Origin: Codonopsis lanceolata
Taxonomy: Eukaryota; Streptophyta; Magnoliopsida; Asterales; Campanulaceae
Length of the DNA: 64,000 nucleotides
Assembly: GCA_013146195.2 (NCBI GenBank)
Contig: CM028378.1
Coordinates: forward strand, 91,012,295-91,076,294
Reading direction: 5' to 3'
A program made the position numbers and the translations under genes. Positions 37,840 to 49,490 of the stretch are shown here, in pieces. Within the stretch, counting starts at the first letter, position 1, and each line of letters starts with the position of its first letter. Under the pieces are notes generated by a model. That model was not told the origin of the DNA and made no database searches. It saw only the letters and a program-made list of their open reading frames with translations.

Positions 37840-38055
37840 GTTAAGAATAACTATCATGTCCAAATCCAGGTACCCATCAAGTCTAGCAGTGGATAAAGAG
37901 ACCTGTTTATTGCCAATAAGAATAACTATCATGTCAGAATCCAGGTACCCAACATTGTTCATAGCTTCATAAGCTTGACATGTTGTCATGGCACCATTGC
38001 CAATAACGGTGATGACATTGTTCTTTCCTCCATTTAGATCCCTTCCCACAGCCAT
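37840..38055 (-). pseudogene. 1-deoxy-D-xylulose-5-phosphate synthase (DXS) fragment
   Basis: The minus-strand frame reads MAVGRDLNGGKNNVITVIGN, then GAMTTCQAYEAMNN and GYLDSDMIVIL, which I recognise as the thiamine-diphosphate-binding region of plant DXS, the first enzyme of the plastid isoprenoid (MEP) pathway. Only about 70 codons are present out of a protein usually near 700 residues. The GDG of the cofactor motif reads GNG and NDNKQ reads IGNKQ, so the binding motif is damaged. About 71 bp around GYLDxDMIVIL are duplicated in tandem. No flanking DXS exon is recognised, so this is a transposon-carried gene fragment, not a gene. Confidence 0.75.
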
Positions 38056-39480
38056 TCATGTCCATCCAACAATACCAAAGATCAAGACACTGAATAAGAA
38101 CTAATAGTTCTCATAAAATGCTTAATTGGAGTAGAATAAAGAATGACCTTAGCCTACTGAGATAATGGTGGAACTGTGACCCGTTCCAAAGTAGTTCTAC
38201 TCACTTTTTGACTTCATTTATTTTTCAGGAAGAGATTAATTATAGCTTCTAATGTAGTATTGTGGCCACATCTTTAACCTAGAAAAAACAAAAAAAATGT
38301 AGTAACCATTTCAATTACTTTATCACACAAACAAGTACCCATTCTTAGTAAATTTTAATAACTGCTCTTCAAAGGCAAATAGATATACAAAATGAGTACA
38401 TTAATACCGATGAGGACAAGGACGAGGCAAATTAAAGTAAGGTAGGGAGAGGGGAAGGGGGATGAGAATTATGAAGACGAGACTCGGGAGAGAGAGGGAG
38501 AGTGTGGGTAACTTGTAGTACTATAGATTGATTGAATTTCATAGAGAGGTAGATGGAGTTTGGCCGAGGTCAAGGCTCCAGAGCTTGAATGTTCCATTCA
38601 CAAAATCATAGTGTGCACCCGTCAATGCCAATGTCTTTTTCACCGAACCCTCTCTCACGAATGGGTAAGTTAGCAGATTGCCTAGTGATACATTCACGGC
38701 TTCCAGCATTCATATTTTCATATTTTTATATACATCCCCATGCTAATTTGAAATTTCTTAAGTTAAAAATCTAGTGAGTAGTATCTTAATACACTGAAAC
38801 TTTAGTCTAGAAGAGGTATGATAAGCCATTAAAAAAACTCGAACGAACCTAAAGAATGTAGCTCACGATAACTAAACTATGATATTAATAATAGATGGTG
38901 AATGTCCCAATTTACTAAGAATGAGCATGCTTTAGTCTACTTGTTTATGTTTGTTTCGTACTTTGAGTTTCTTTTTTAAAAAAATATTTGACTATTTATT
39001 TTGTAAATTATACCAAAGGCTGCTTGTGTCATCTTTTGCAACTAAAATACATCCCATTTCATACAATCAAGTTATGCGCTTGTAACTAATATACGACTCA
39101 TTTTATATATTGTAGGGCTAACTGGGTATGGAGACATGCACAGAGTTATGTTAGTGAAGAGTAATCATTTCTTCACATAGTTCGTTGTCTCGTCAATTTT
39201 GAGTATTTACTTTGATTTAGATACATTGATTTAGACATGTATATGGATTTGTGTTCACTTATGTATATTTAATTAATATTATGGATGTATGTAAGATGAT
39301 ATTCAAAAGATATTTATGATAAAAATATTTTTGACCATAATGTGGATGCAATATGCTTTCCCTAGATTTCTTGTATGGTGATATTCATATTGATTTATTA
39401 TGTGTATTTGATGATGCAGTTCAGGAAATATTGTTACTTTGTTATATGTTAGGGAACAAATAAATGGCGGGTATAATGCG
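38056..39480. other. Unassigned, possibly CACTA interior
   Basis: AT-rich, with no recognised coding region. It lies between the DXS fragment and the CACTA subterminal repeats. Confidence 0.35.
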
Positions 39481-39489
39481 GTAACGGTG

Positions 39490-39942
39490 CGAAATACATT
39501 TGAGAAGCCAAGAAAAGTGTCAAATACATTTTGGGAAGGTGAATAAAGTGTGTCAAATGTATTTGGCAGGTGAGAACCAACCGTCCCAAATACTGTTTTG
39601 GAGGGCACACCAACCGTGCAAAATACTATTTGGGAGAGCAGACCAACCGTGTCAAATACTATTTGGGAGGGTAGAACTAACTGTGCCAAATATATTTGGG
39701 AGGGAAACACAACCGTCCCAAATACCTATTTAGGTCGGGTCATCACAAACCGTCCCAAATACATGTCAAATGGCACACACATATGCAAATCGTCACTTTT
39801 TCCGTGTCAAATACTATTTGAGACGATTTTGGGTCGAGACAAACGTATTTGGCACCCTCGTGTTTGGGAGGGAGCCAAAACCGTGCCAAGTACTTTTAGG
39901 GACGGTTTTTAGTCTTCCCAAATACCCACTCATCTTCTAGTG
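39490..39942. mobile_element. CACTA transposon end with subterminal repeats
   Basis: The right boundary TCTAGTG (inverted CACTAGA) at 39942 abuts interrupted MULE transposase codons. About ten copies of an ACCGTCCCAAATAC-like motif, in both orientations and often about 32 bp apart, fill the preceding 430 bp, as in En/Spm subterminal regions. The other end was not found. The DXS fragment and the exon-like pieces at 35-36.6 kb could be its cargo. Confidence 0.7.
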
Positions 39943-41385
39943 ACTGGACCCTTTAAAAAGCACCCATCTAATCCAATTACCTATATGCATCCTTCTAACA
40001 TTTCGTTTTTCAAACCTCCAAGGCATACATACATTCTCTTGAACACATGGTTCTCATTCGCATGCTCACAAAGTATTTCAACTGTTGTCCTTGGGTTTAA
40101 TTTAATCAATTCTTCATTATAGTACCACAAAGAACCATACTGATCTTGAAGACTAGCCTCAACATTACTCTTTGTAACCTTGAATACTACTCCTTGACAC
40201 TTCAATCTTACGCTATGTTCCAGTAGTATGAAAGAATGACTCAACTAGCCAAGTAGGGTTTAGTTGATATCTTTGTGTGTATTTATCCCCAATCCACCTA
40301 GAATTCACACATTTACTCTTGATCGCATTACTGCAACTATGTTTGTTAATAAATGTCCTAATTCTTAAAGCATTTCCTTCACTTTTTAGTTATTAACCAT
40401 AGATGTACCATGGGCAACCCTTTTTAGATCTAGCATTTCGATCCCTTGAATTTCTCATTCTTGATAAATTTAATCCCTTTCCCCTGTTTTATTGAGTAAG
40501 ACCTTAAAGCATCTTTGAATTCCTTGGTATCACTGAATTCCGTTCTTAACTAAAACATAGGGTCAAACATGTTTGTCAAAGGGTTAAATCTCTTAAACTT
40601 GGGAATATGTTTTCTCCCCGTAACTTGACAAGGGTCATCTTCTTCAAAATCCTCTGAGCCATCAAGACTTTGAAAATCATCAGTATCATATTCACAATCT
40701 GACTTAACATAAAACTCATCCTCTGTGTTTTCATGAATTACTAGACCTTTTGATCTCTTTTTATTGTTATCCTTATCACACACTGTCTTGTCTTTATTAT
40801 ACACTACATTTCCTTTTCCTTTTTCTTTAACTCTGGCATTCATTGTTACATCTTCAATCTCTTTGTCATTTACTTGTCCTACCTCATCATCATCGAGTGT
40901 CAAATCATCTATCTCTTTGTCAATATCACTATCCCCATATGTACTACCACTATAACCTGAACTCTTATCGGCTACAGTGTCACTATCCTTCTCACTATTT
41001 TCATCACTAGCATTAACATCAACAATGTCAATTTCCTTTCTCACCCCCTAATATTCTTAATTATGCTTGCAATTAATATATATTAATTATCCTAATGTTA
41101 GGATCAATAGCTCCTACCATTTGCAGAATAGCCTCATCAGTTGACAACAACACCCATCCTGACTCCATTTGACTATTAGGTAAAATATAGTAGTAACTAG
41201 CATGGTCCTTATATCCTAATTGCTAGTAAAATTTATTCAGCACGGCCATTGACATCCTATCCACATCTAATTTTGTAATTGTTTCTATTTCACCACCAAT
41301 GTAGACAATTTTAGGGTGGTAAAGAAACTCACCACCATGATGAAACCTCCAAGCAAACCAATTTGGATTTGTATTTGAAAGATTA
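39943..41385 (-). pseudogene. MuDR-type transposase, N-terminal half
   Basis: Read on the minus strand, 41385-41098 gives RFHHGGEFLYHPKIVYIGG then LDVDRMSMAVLNKFY and QLGYKDHASYYY, the conserved start of plant MuDR-type transposases. An acidic linker of 164 codons follows (41044-40550), ending PKFKRFNPLTNMFDPMF. After one stop the DNA-binding domain continues: LRTEFSDTKEFKDALRSYSI, then KKGCPWYIYG after a frameshift, then SRWIGDKYTQRYQLNPTW. The catalytic core begins at 40244-39981 and reaches GLDGCFLKGP (39945-39974), which holds the first catalytic aspartate. A CACTA end cuts it there. The first coding exon starts about 740 bp inside the right TIR. Confidence 0.85.
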
Positions 41386-42125
41386 AAAAAAAAACAAAAG
41401 GATGCATTAAAAATGGGTCAAGCACCTTATCTGCATGAAAACTTTCTGTAAGGCCAGAAAAAGGACAAATGCAATGGGGGGGGACTATTTCACATAATAT
41501 TGAGACAATGTCCCTATTACTTCAAACACACATTACTTTAATACAAAAAAATCAAGTTGGTTAGTACACGAAAATGCATTAAAAATGGGCCAACAACTTA
41601 CATGAAAACTTTGGTTAAGGACACCGAGGGGACAAAGGCATGGGTGACCATTTCACATTATATTATCATAATGTCTCCATTATACCAAACACATATGATT
41701 TTACTCAAAATTAACCAATTATTACAGAAAATTGAACTCAACATAACACAATCTTTGTATTATAAGACAAATTAGTCAGTAAACATCAAATACTTTCAGT
41801 AATCAACATAAAAATTACACAAATGAGTCATATCATTACTTTATTCAAAGTGAAACAATAAAAAAAACACATACTCCAAAGACCAATACTTTATTGTAAA
41901 GATACAAAAATTGTAGTCCAATATTTCAAAAATTCAACATATGGATCGAAAGAAGAAATGAAATATAAAAGTTACCTGCAAAAGCGTGCGCATCTTCGTC
42001 TTCAACAGTAGACTTACGTTGCGCTTCTTGATGCCTAATTATCGTCATTTGAGTCTTCAATCCCTCCTAAACACTAATATGTGTTTGTCATCTCAATTAG
42101 GGCCTCAAACGTATTGCATTTTTTT
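41386..42125. promoter_or_regulatory. 5' leader region of the MuDR-type transposase
   Basis: AT-rich sequence between the first coding exon and the right TIR. It should hold the 5' UTR and any promoter parts outside the TIR. No specific site is identified. Confidence 0.35.
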
Positions 42126-42369
42126 TGTCGTTGTTACTTATACCCTCAATTTTCCCTCCGTTTGTGAGCCCTCTTCTCTTTCAAATGTTTTTTCTACCCC
42201 GCACGTGCTGTTGCTTGTGCTTTTTAATGTTATAATTGAAACGGTTGACTGGCTTAGGGTGCAAAATGAGACGATTGGCAACGTCAGATATGAGTTTGGC
42301 ACATAACGTAGTTTGGGTACGACTATGGGATTGGGTGAAAACCTTGGGGGGAGATTCGTATTTTTGGCC
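42126..42369 (-). repeat. Right terminal inverted repeat of the 31.8-kb MULE
   Basis: Reverse complement of 10571-10810, ending in GGCC at 42366-42369, with TATTTTAGA immediately outside. It includes the CCCGCACGTGCTG motif. Confidence 0.87.
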
Positions 42370-42500
42370 TATTTTAGAGGTATTAGAATTATAAAATCCT
42401 TTTTTTTTACTTCTAAAATTAAGTATTCACGTTAGTAGTTTCTCGATCATATGTAGTGCTCCAAAACTATTGAAGATTTTTTCAATGCTTTTCTTAACTT

Positions 42501-42680
42501 AGTAATGCTATATATATTTAATAAGTCCTGAATTTTGTGCACAAAATAATGTGCATTTTATATGTCATCTTATCAGACATCTTATGGGCTCCATCGTAAG
42601 CTAAAAAGTGACGATGACATATAAAATATCTTATTATTTTGTGCCAAAATTAGGTACTCTTTAAGTGTCTCTAGCATTAA
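42501..42680. mobile_element. Foldback MITE, second copy of the 9601-9796 family
   Basis: Begins AGTAATGCTA and ends CTCTAGCATTAA, with the shared centre GGGCTCCATCGTAAGCTAAA. Its right half plus flank is duplicated in tandem at about 42815-42950 and beyond. Confidence 0.65.
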
Positions 42681-42951
42681 TTATCAAATTTTGCAACTCA
42701 AAACCATGGACATTCGGTTATATTTTGCGACTTTTTACATTTTAGACTTTTACAATTGTCGATGTATTGTGCCCTAATTCCATTACGTCATACGAGTATG
42801 ACAGAGTAAGTATTAATTATGGGCTCCACCGTAAGCTAAAAAGTGACCATGCCACATAAAATATCTTATTATTTTGTGCCAAAATTAGGTACTCTTTAAG
42901 TGTCTCTGGCATTAATTATCAAATTTTGCAACTCAAACTCATGGACATTAA

Positions 42952-43874
42952 GGGTCCGTTTGGTGCAGAGTTTTGAAAACACAACTTTTTAAAAACACAA
43001 CTTTTAAAAGTGCAATGTTTTTAAAACGTAACTTTTTCCTTATAAACGCATTTGAGATATTATTTTCAAAACGTCATTTTTTAAACTGTATCGTTGTCAA
43101 AATTAGAGTTTGATCCTTTTATAACAATAGGTCTTGCTTTTAATAATTTTTTATGAATACCATTAAACAAATGAGAAACAATCAAACAATTTAACAAAAA
43201 TAATTAATTAATCAAACCCACATGGGCCACATACCTTTTGAAGAATAGGCAAGGCTAAAGGTTTTGAGGTTTGAACCGTGAACGAATTAAACAATTAAAC
43301 AAACCTCTTTTTTTGTCTCCTCTCTCCGTCTCTCACTCTCAGTCTCTTTCTTTCCCAATTTTTCGAGACTCCCTCAGTCAGTCCCTATAGCGACTAGCAG
43401 CCTCACTAGTCACAAAGCCGGCGACGGTAAGATCTGTGTCGACAGCAGAGGCGTCAGCACAAGCACAACACTTGGCGAGATGGCGTCGACTTTCCCAATC
43501 TCCCAGATTCCGGCTCCAGTCTCTTTCTTCTTTTTGCGATATTAACTTCACATCTAATATTGTTTCTATTTGTGATTTTGGCTTGAAGGAAAATCTTTGG
43601 TGAGGCATCCGGAGGTGTGGAGGGACGGGAAGAAGGTAGAGGGAGGACATAAATGAAGAGAAGGAATGGAAATAGAATGGGTACGTTGGTCCAGCAGTAG
43701 GAGGGGGGATCGTTTTATTTCAGCGTTTATGGAAAAGCTACATAGATGAGCGTTGGAAAAACGCTTCTGTTTTTAAAATGGAGCGTTTCCTAACGCAGCA
43801 TTGCAACAATTTTCTTAGCCTTTTATACCACGTTTTGATGTGTTTTGGTCCAAAACGTGGTACCAAACAAGCTC
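42952..43874. mobile_element. PIF/Harbinger-like MITE, 923 bp
   Basis: GGGTCCGTTTGGTGC at the left and GTACCAAACAAGCTC at the right are imperfect inverted ends flanked by TAA on both sides (42949-42951 and 43875-43877). It sits in the second copy of a local tandem duplication; the first copy near 42712 gives the unfilled site. The minus-strand ORF inside (43378-43650) has no recognised motif. Confidence 0.78.
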
Positions 43875-43977
43875 TAAGTTATAGTTTGCCACTTTTTACA
43901 TTTTAGGCTTTTACAAATGTTGATGTATTGTGCCCAAATTCCATCGCATCATTAGAGTATGACAGAGTAAGTGACAC

Positions 43978-44544
43978 ACACATCTATGGCAAAAAAAAAA
44001 AGAGAAATCTTAATAAGTTAAAACTTAAGTGCTTAAAGTGGTACGCGATTCAAACACAATAATTAAAAATGGCATTATATATTGTGAGATGGTATTTTCA
44101 CTACAAAAATTATGTATCCATTAATATTATGATATTCAACTAATTTAAACTACCCTTATCTAGTTACCATTGCAATGATATAATCCAATTTAGATTTATC
44201 TTTTTTATTTCTCGACATAAAAGGTAATTATTTATTATTTTCATTCGTATTTTCTACAAAAATAAAATAAAATAAATCAATATGTTTTTAACATGAGATG
44301 TGTTCAAGAATTAAAAGAAAATATTTGCATCATATTTATTTGTCTATAAAACCCAAAAAAAAAAAACTTTATAACTGTAATTTTTATTGTGAAATAAAAG
44401 TGTAGACTAGATTCAAATAATAATAATATATTCAAATTGTTACTCAATAATACAATAGAGTTTACTGATAGATGTGTTTTATACAAATTTAATGTATGTA
44501 TAGTTCTACTTAGATTGTACTTTTCTACTAGTTTCTAAAGCTAC
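43978..44544. other. AT-rich spacer
   Basis: Nothing recognised. Confidence 0.4.
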
Positions 44545-45738
44545 TGATATGAGTTTTTAGTGTTTTATTAGTTTCAGGTTAAATTTGAGAAGATTGATGA
44601 ATTTCGGGCCTTTAATCCATAAAATGAAGATTCTAGGGACCTGAGTGCAATTTGCTGGAAGTTCAAAGCAGAAAACTGAAGATTGGACATCAAGCGCTTG
44701 CTTAGCCCTCAAGGCTGAGCTACCGCACATTTTCCAGTAGCTGGTGTTCATGGAAAAGCACTTAAGCGATCGCTCAAGACATGGACCAAGCGATCGCTTG
44801 GTCCCGATTTCTGGTCTGGGCAATTTTGTAATTTCTCGAATTTTCTAACCTTGTATAATTATAGGACCCTAGTAGTACAGCTTTAGGAATCCAAATTTTA
44901 GCAGTTCTTGAGCCGTTCTCAAGATTGAAAACACTGTTTGATTTATTTTCATTGTTGATTATTGAAGATTGATGATGTTTTCTTCCTACATAATGATTTG
45001 TTCATCGCCTGTGATGAACTAACCGCATCTATCTAGGGATTGGAGGTAACATGTATCAATTCTTATGTGTTAAATAAATTTTACATTCTATCAATTATTG
45101 TTTATCATTTAGATTATCTCTGGTTTATAGTGAAACTATCGGATAATGGTTGTGTTAGTGAATTTATAAGCTCTTGGGTATAATAAACTGCATGATCGTG
45201 CGTGAGTTATATATTGGTCAACCTAAATGATAAATAGATCCCTTTGATTTTCTGATCGGGCTAAGGTTAGATCTAGGTTCGCGTGTGTTCTTAGTGATCT
45301 TAATGAACTCTTAATTGCTATGTGGATGGATCAAGAAAATACAGTTAATGCGGAGTACTAAGGGTTGCAAATCTCGTTCCGTAAGTCCCAACCCTTTACA
45401 TTAGTGAATGAACCCTTAATTGATAGATACATTAGTTAAATACACATAAGAGGTGATACATGTTAATCTAAATTCCTAGATTCTCCCTACATATTAATCT
45501 TCGATAATTCCTTGATTTTTGCTATTATTATTTTATTATTCTTAATTTAATTTAAATAGTCAATAATTTAGTTTTAATTATTCCAAAAAACCAAAACCCC
45601 CTCTTAGGTAAAATTACTTTTATTTATTGTCAGATTAAAATCTGTTTAATTGCTTTTTTCTCTATGATTCGACTCTTGCTACCGTACATCTATACTTCAG
45701 TAGACTCGTGCACTTGCGAGGAAAATTTTAACACATCA
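44545..45738 (+). mobile_element. Solo LTR, Athila/Tat-like, 1194 bp
   Basis: Starts TGATATGAG and ends GTGCACTTGCGAGGAAAA...ACACATCA, which resembles the 3' ends of Athila-type LTRs. The flanks GCTAC (44540-44544) and GTTAC (45739-45743) are a 5-bp duplication with one change. Confidence 0.68.
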
Positions 45739-45922
45739 GTTACGTAATTCTAATAAGGTTATTTTTATTTATTTCAATGTATTATAATTCATGTAATTTA
45801 AATTTTAAAAGATAAGGGTTATTACCATCTTCATAACATTATCTTAAATAAATATACTAGATAAATAATAAGGTTTTTTTGTTCATTTCCAATGAAATAT
45901 AATTCATGACATTAAAAAAAAA

Positions 45923-46202
45923 GGCCAAAATATAAATAGCCTCCCAACGTATCCACTCAATCCCAAAGTGCATCAACTTAATTTTTTTCACATATTGCCA
46001 TCCAACGTTACTTTTTGTCTCAGGTTTCCACCTTGGCTATATCAAAATCGAGTGTTTAAAACTCATATCTGGTTTCAAAACCTTTAGATCAAGGTGTCAA
46101 CTGGGACAAAAGGTAACATTGGATGGCTATAAGGGAAAAGAATTAGGTTGGGGTGCATTTTGGGATTGAGTGGATACTTTGGGGGCTATTTATATTTTGG
46201 CC
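45923..46202. mobile_element. MULE foldback element, 280 bp
   Basis: It is almost entirely inverted repeat: GGCCAAAATATAAATAGCC at the left pairs with GGCTATTTATATTTTGGCC at the right for about 110 bp. The flanks are A runs (TAAAAAAAG at the right), fitting a 9-bp duplication but not proving it. Same end type as the 31.8-kb MULE. Confidence 0.75.
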
Positions 46203-46210
46203 TAAAAAAA

Positions 46211-47085
46211 GGGAAAAATACTAAAAAGTCCTACTAAAAAATCTCATATACAAAAAGTCTCAAAAATTATTCTTCTGTCTAAAAAGTCCCAAAGTTAAAC
46301 TTTTAATACGAAAAAGTTCCAAAACTTAATGTTTCTTCTGACATCGTTAGAGTATGCAGTTTTATTTGAAAAGAAACTTATTTTTAATTTCAATGATTTT
46401 AATGCTTCAATATATTAGATAAAATAATAATAATATTAATATTAATAATAAAATTAATAATAATTAAAAAACCAACACCAACAAATAACTTACTATTAAT
46501 AATGACAATAATATTTGAAAAATTGCTATTAATAGTATTATTGTTTTTAATAATGTTATTATTATTATTTTTAATAATGTTATTATTATTATTAATAAAT
46601 AATATTAATACTAATATTATTATCACACTACTATGACTACTAATATTACTACCACAATTTTATAAAAGTGTAAAGGTTAACTTTTTAAATCTTAGTATGA
46701 AAAGATGAATTTTAGATTTTTGAGATTGAATAATTGTTTTGGGATCATTGTGTAATGAAATTCGTAAATAGATTTTTTGGTATTTAATACTAATGTTAAC
46801 GGAGATAATAATATTACTATTATAATAATAGTATTATTGTTATAATAATAATACTAGTAGTAGTAGTAGTAATAATAATAATAATAATAATAATATTCAA
46901 TACAATTATTCTCATCAATGTCATAATTGAAAAAAAATTTCCGTCTAAATGAAAGCTTTTAACATAACGGCGTTTGTAGATATGTTAAATATTGGACTTT
47001 TTAGTATTAAAATTATGTTTTTAGATACAATTTTTTTTTTTTTGGATATGAGAATTTTTTGGTGGGGCTTTTTAGTATTTTTCCC
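46211..47085. mobile_element. A/T-rich inverted-repeat element, 875 bp
   Basis: GGGAAAAATACTAAAAAG at the left is exactly inverted at the right (CTTTTTAGTATTTTTCCC). TAAAAAAA flanks both sides (46203-46210 and 47086-47093). The core holds long AAT/ATT repeats (46420-46620 and 46800-46895). Its left flank directly abuts the foldback element 45923-46202. Confidence 0.75.
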
Positions 47086-47093
47086 TAAAAAAA

Positions 47094-47920
47094 TTAGAGA
47101 CTTTTTGGATATAAGAATTTCTTAATGAAACTTTTTTGGTATGTTGCCCTAAATCTTAACGGTAAATACTATACCTTCAAACTTGTTGCTCCATATATAT
47201 ATATATATAATAACGACCGTGATTTTCCCGCCTAAATGTTTTCCATAAATGTAAACACAAATATGCATTGGAAGTTGAAACACTTTGTTTTATTATATTT
47301 TTCTTAATTTTTATACTAAAAAACATTTAATTAACATGGCATTGGAAATTGAAACACTTTGTTTTGTTACATTTCCTATATATAATGACAAATGTAATTA
47401 GCACATCCATATATAGCAAGATCCCTTCAAAATGCACTTACCAAAAATAGGAAGATATATATAATGAAAAATATAATTTGCTTATCTCAAGATTGCTAGA
47501 TAACCACCGTAACTAATTACAAAATAAGGATTATATTTATATATGAACACATATACAAGTATTGATAAGTAAATAAAAAAACATAAAAAACTATTAAGAA
47601 ATTAAATACCATCAATCTAAGAGGCAATGTCTTTTCTCTTTTTACCAATATGCAAGGGAAACAAGAATAACAATTCAAAAACTTATTATACTATAAGATC
47701 TTCCTATATTGATATTAATTTACTTATGACTTTTGTTAAGACAAATTGTATCAATAGAGGCTTAAGAACAAGTACATAGTGAAATATAATTTGATGAACA
47801 ATTATGAATCCTTAAAGTCTGACATGTCTAATTTTATACTCAACAAACATTACTTACTCAGCCATAAATGCTATGTGACCACTTTTGTTGCGTATAACCA
47901 AGTAATTTCACCAGCAAAAT
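47094..47920. other. AT-rich spacer
   Basis: Part of another copy of the preceding element's end (GACTTTTTGGATATAAGAAT) is at 47100-47150. No gene. Confidence 0.4.
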
Positions 47921-47931
47921 TAGTAGCATCA

Positions 47932-48336
47932 ACCAATGAGCTCTAACTCAACTGATACTACTCACTTCTCTTAACGGAGAGGTCTGGTGTTCAAGTCTCA
48001 CTAGAGACACCCTGAACTTTACAACTTTCAATAGAAAGGTTGGGTGTTCAATCCTCTTCAGAGGCAACGTTGTTGTTCAATCCTTACCCAAAGGCCCCAT
48101 TTAGCTACTCGCTTATCTTAAAGGAAAGGTTGAGTGTTCAAGCCCTTCCAGAAGCACCCTGGTGCATCACTACTCTCAAACGGGAGGTCGGGTGTTTAAA
48201 GCCTCACCAGAGGTACCATTTGTTCTAGCCACACCAAAGACATCATATATCTATAATTATAGTCTTTCAACGCATTAAAATATTAAAAAGTAAGGGTTGG
48301 AGTAAGGTCTATGTCCCCTCCAACCTTTAAAAAAAG
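47932..48336 (+). mobile_element. SINE with tandemly repeated B-box-like segments
   Basis: Perfect 11-bp target duplications TAGTAGCATCA flank it (47921-47931 and 48337-48347). It ends CCAACCTTTAAAAAAAG, an A-rich retroposon tail. The head has an A-box-like CTAACTCAACTGATA and a B-box-like GGTGTTCAAGTCT. Similar segments recur near 48037 (GGGTGTTCAATCC), 48072 (GTTGTTCAATCC), 48129 (GAGTGTTCAAGCC) and 48189 (GGGTGTTTAAAGCC). Length 405 bp. Confidence 0.8.
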
Positions 48337-48347
48337 TAGTAGCATCA

Positions 48348-48869
48348 GTTATGTCATGTTGGATGAGTGGACTTTTAAAGACCAACATGATCCTGGTGAG
48401 AGGTGACAACATCATTATTACCGGATTCCATTTTCGCTCATTGACATTGTAGAAAAGTGATGATGAATATGAGCAAGTAAATCGTAGTCTAATTGCTCTG
48501 GGAACTTGTACAATGACTCTAGAGGGGTGTAATTATATATATGGACAAGTAGCCAAATATCATACTCTGTGAAATGTACAATGAATTGAGAGCAATCATA
48601 GTTTAATTGTCTATTTAATAGTTTATTGAATTGAGCTTAAATATTTGTATATATAGTTGTAATAATTAAGTACATATATTATCAGTGTCACTTCATTTGG
48701 GTGACACTATTAATGAAAGAGTTTTTGAGCCAGGGATATTTTGGTCATTTCGGGGGAGGGATGATCATAAGAAGTATGTAATTTGAGTCGTTTTTCTTTG
48801 GTTTATCGTCATTTGAATTTGTTGTGCAATTTTTATTATCTAACAAATATATATTCGTTTAAAGATGTA

Positions 48870-48920
<51 letters not shown>

Positions 48921-49490
48921 CAACAGTTCTCTTTAATTTATTCTTTTAATTTTGTTTTTTCACTTCATGTTGCTTATGTATAATTTGATTGAAAAATATA
49001 TATGACGACGGGTGTAAAGCTAGTTATTTATAACAAGAGATCGTGGCACACATAATGTGTGTGCATGTATACACATATACAATTATGTAGTTTATAATTT
49101 CAGTTTAAATCATAATTTGGTTGCCCTACTTCCACATTTTATACATTAAGCTAACTCTACTTTTTTTTTTACCTTAATTTAATCATTATATTTAATATTA
49201 CATCTCATGTTCATCACGCCATCCATAGTTTTGTATGAAAAACTTTAAATCTTGTTAGAAACCCGAAAATACCCTTTATAATTAATATTTTTCTTTTTAA
49301 CTCTTTACTTGTCTCGTTCTAAATTTAAAAACAGCCACAACCACCACCACTAGCCACCACACCCATTTAGTGTAATTCCAAATTTCCAATTCACCACTAT
49401 CCTTTTGCATACTCTTTGCTCTAACCACCACCGTTAGCCTTGGTCAACAAATGGAATAAGTTTCCAAGCATTTGGAATTTGGTACCCAGT
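48348..49490. other. Spacer with TA microsatellite
   Basis: TA repeats at 48874-48918. A CTAGT near 49018 preceded by GACGACGGG recalls a Helitron end, but no hairpin is convincing. No gene. Confidence 0.4.

Noticed and set aside
39303..39710. Minus-strand 135-codon ORF
   Set aside because: A shadow of the CACTA subterminal repeats (repeated VFDTV-like units).
40764..40955. Plus-strand ORF opposite the transposase
   Set aside because: Shadow of the acidic linker of the minus-strand MuDR-type transposase.
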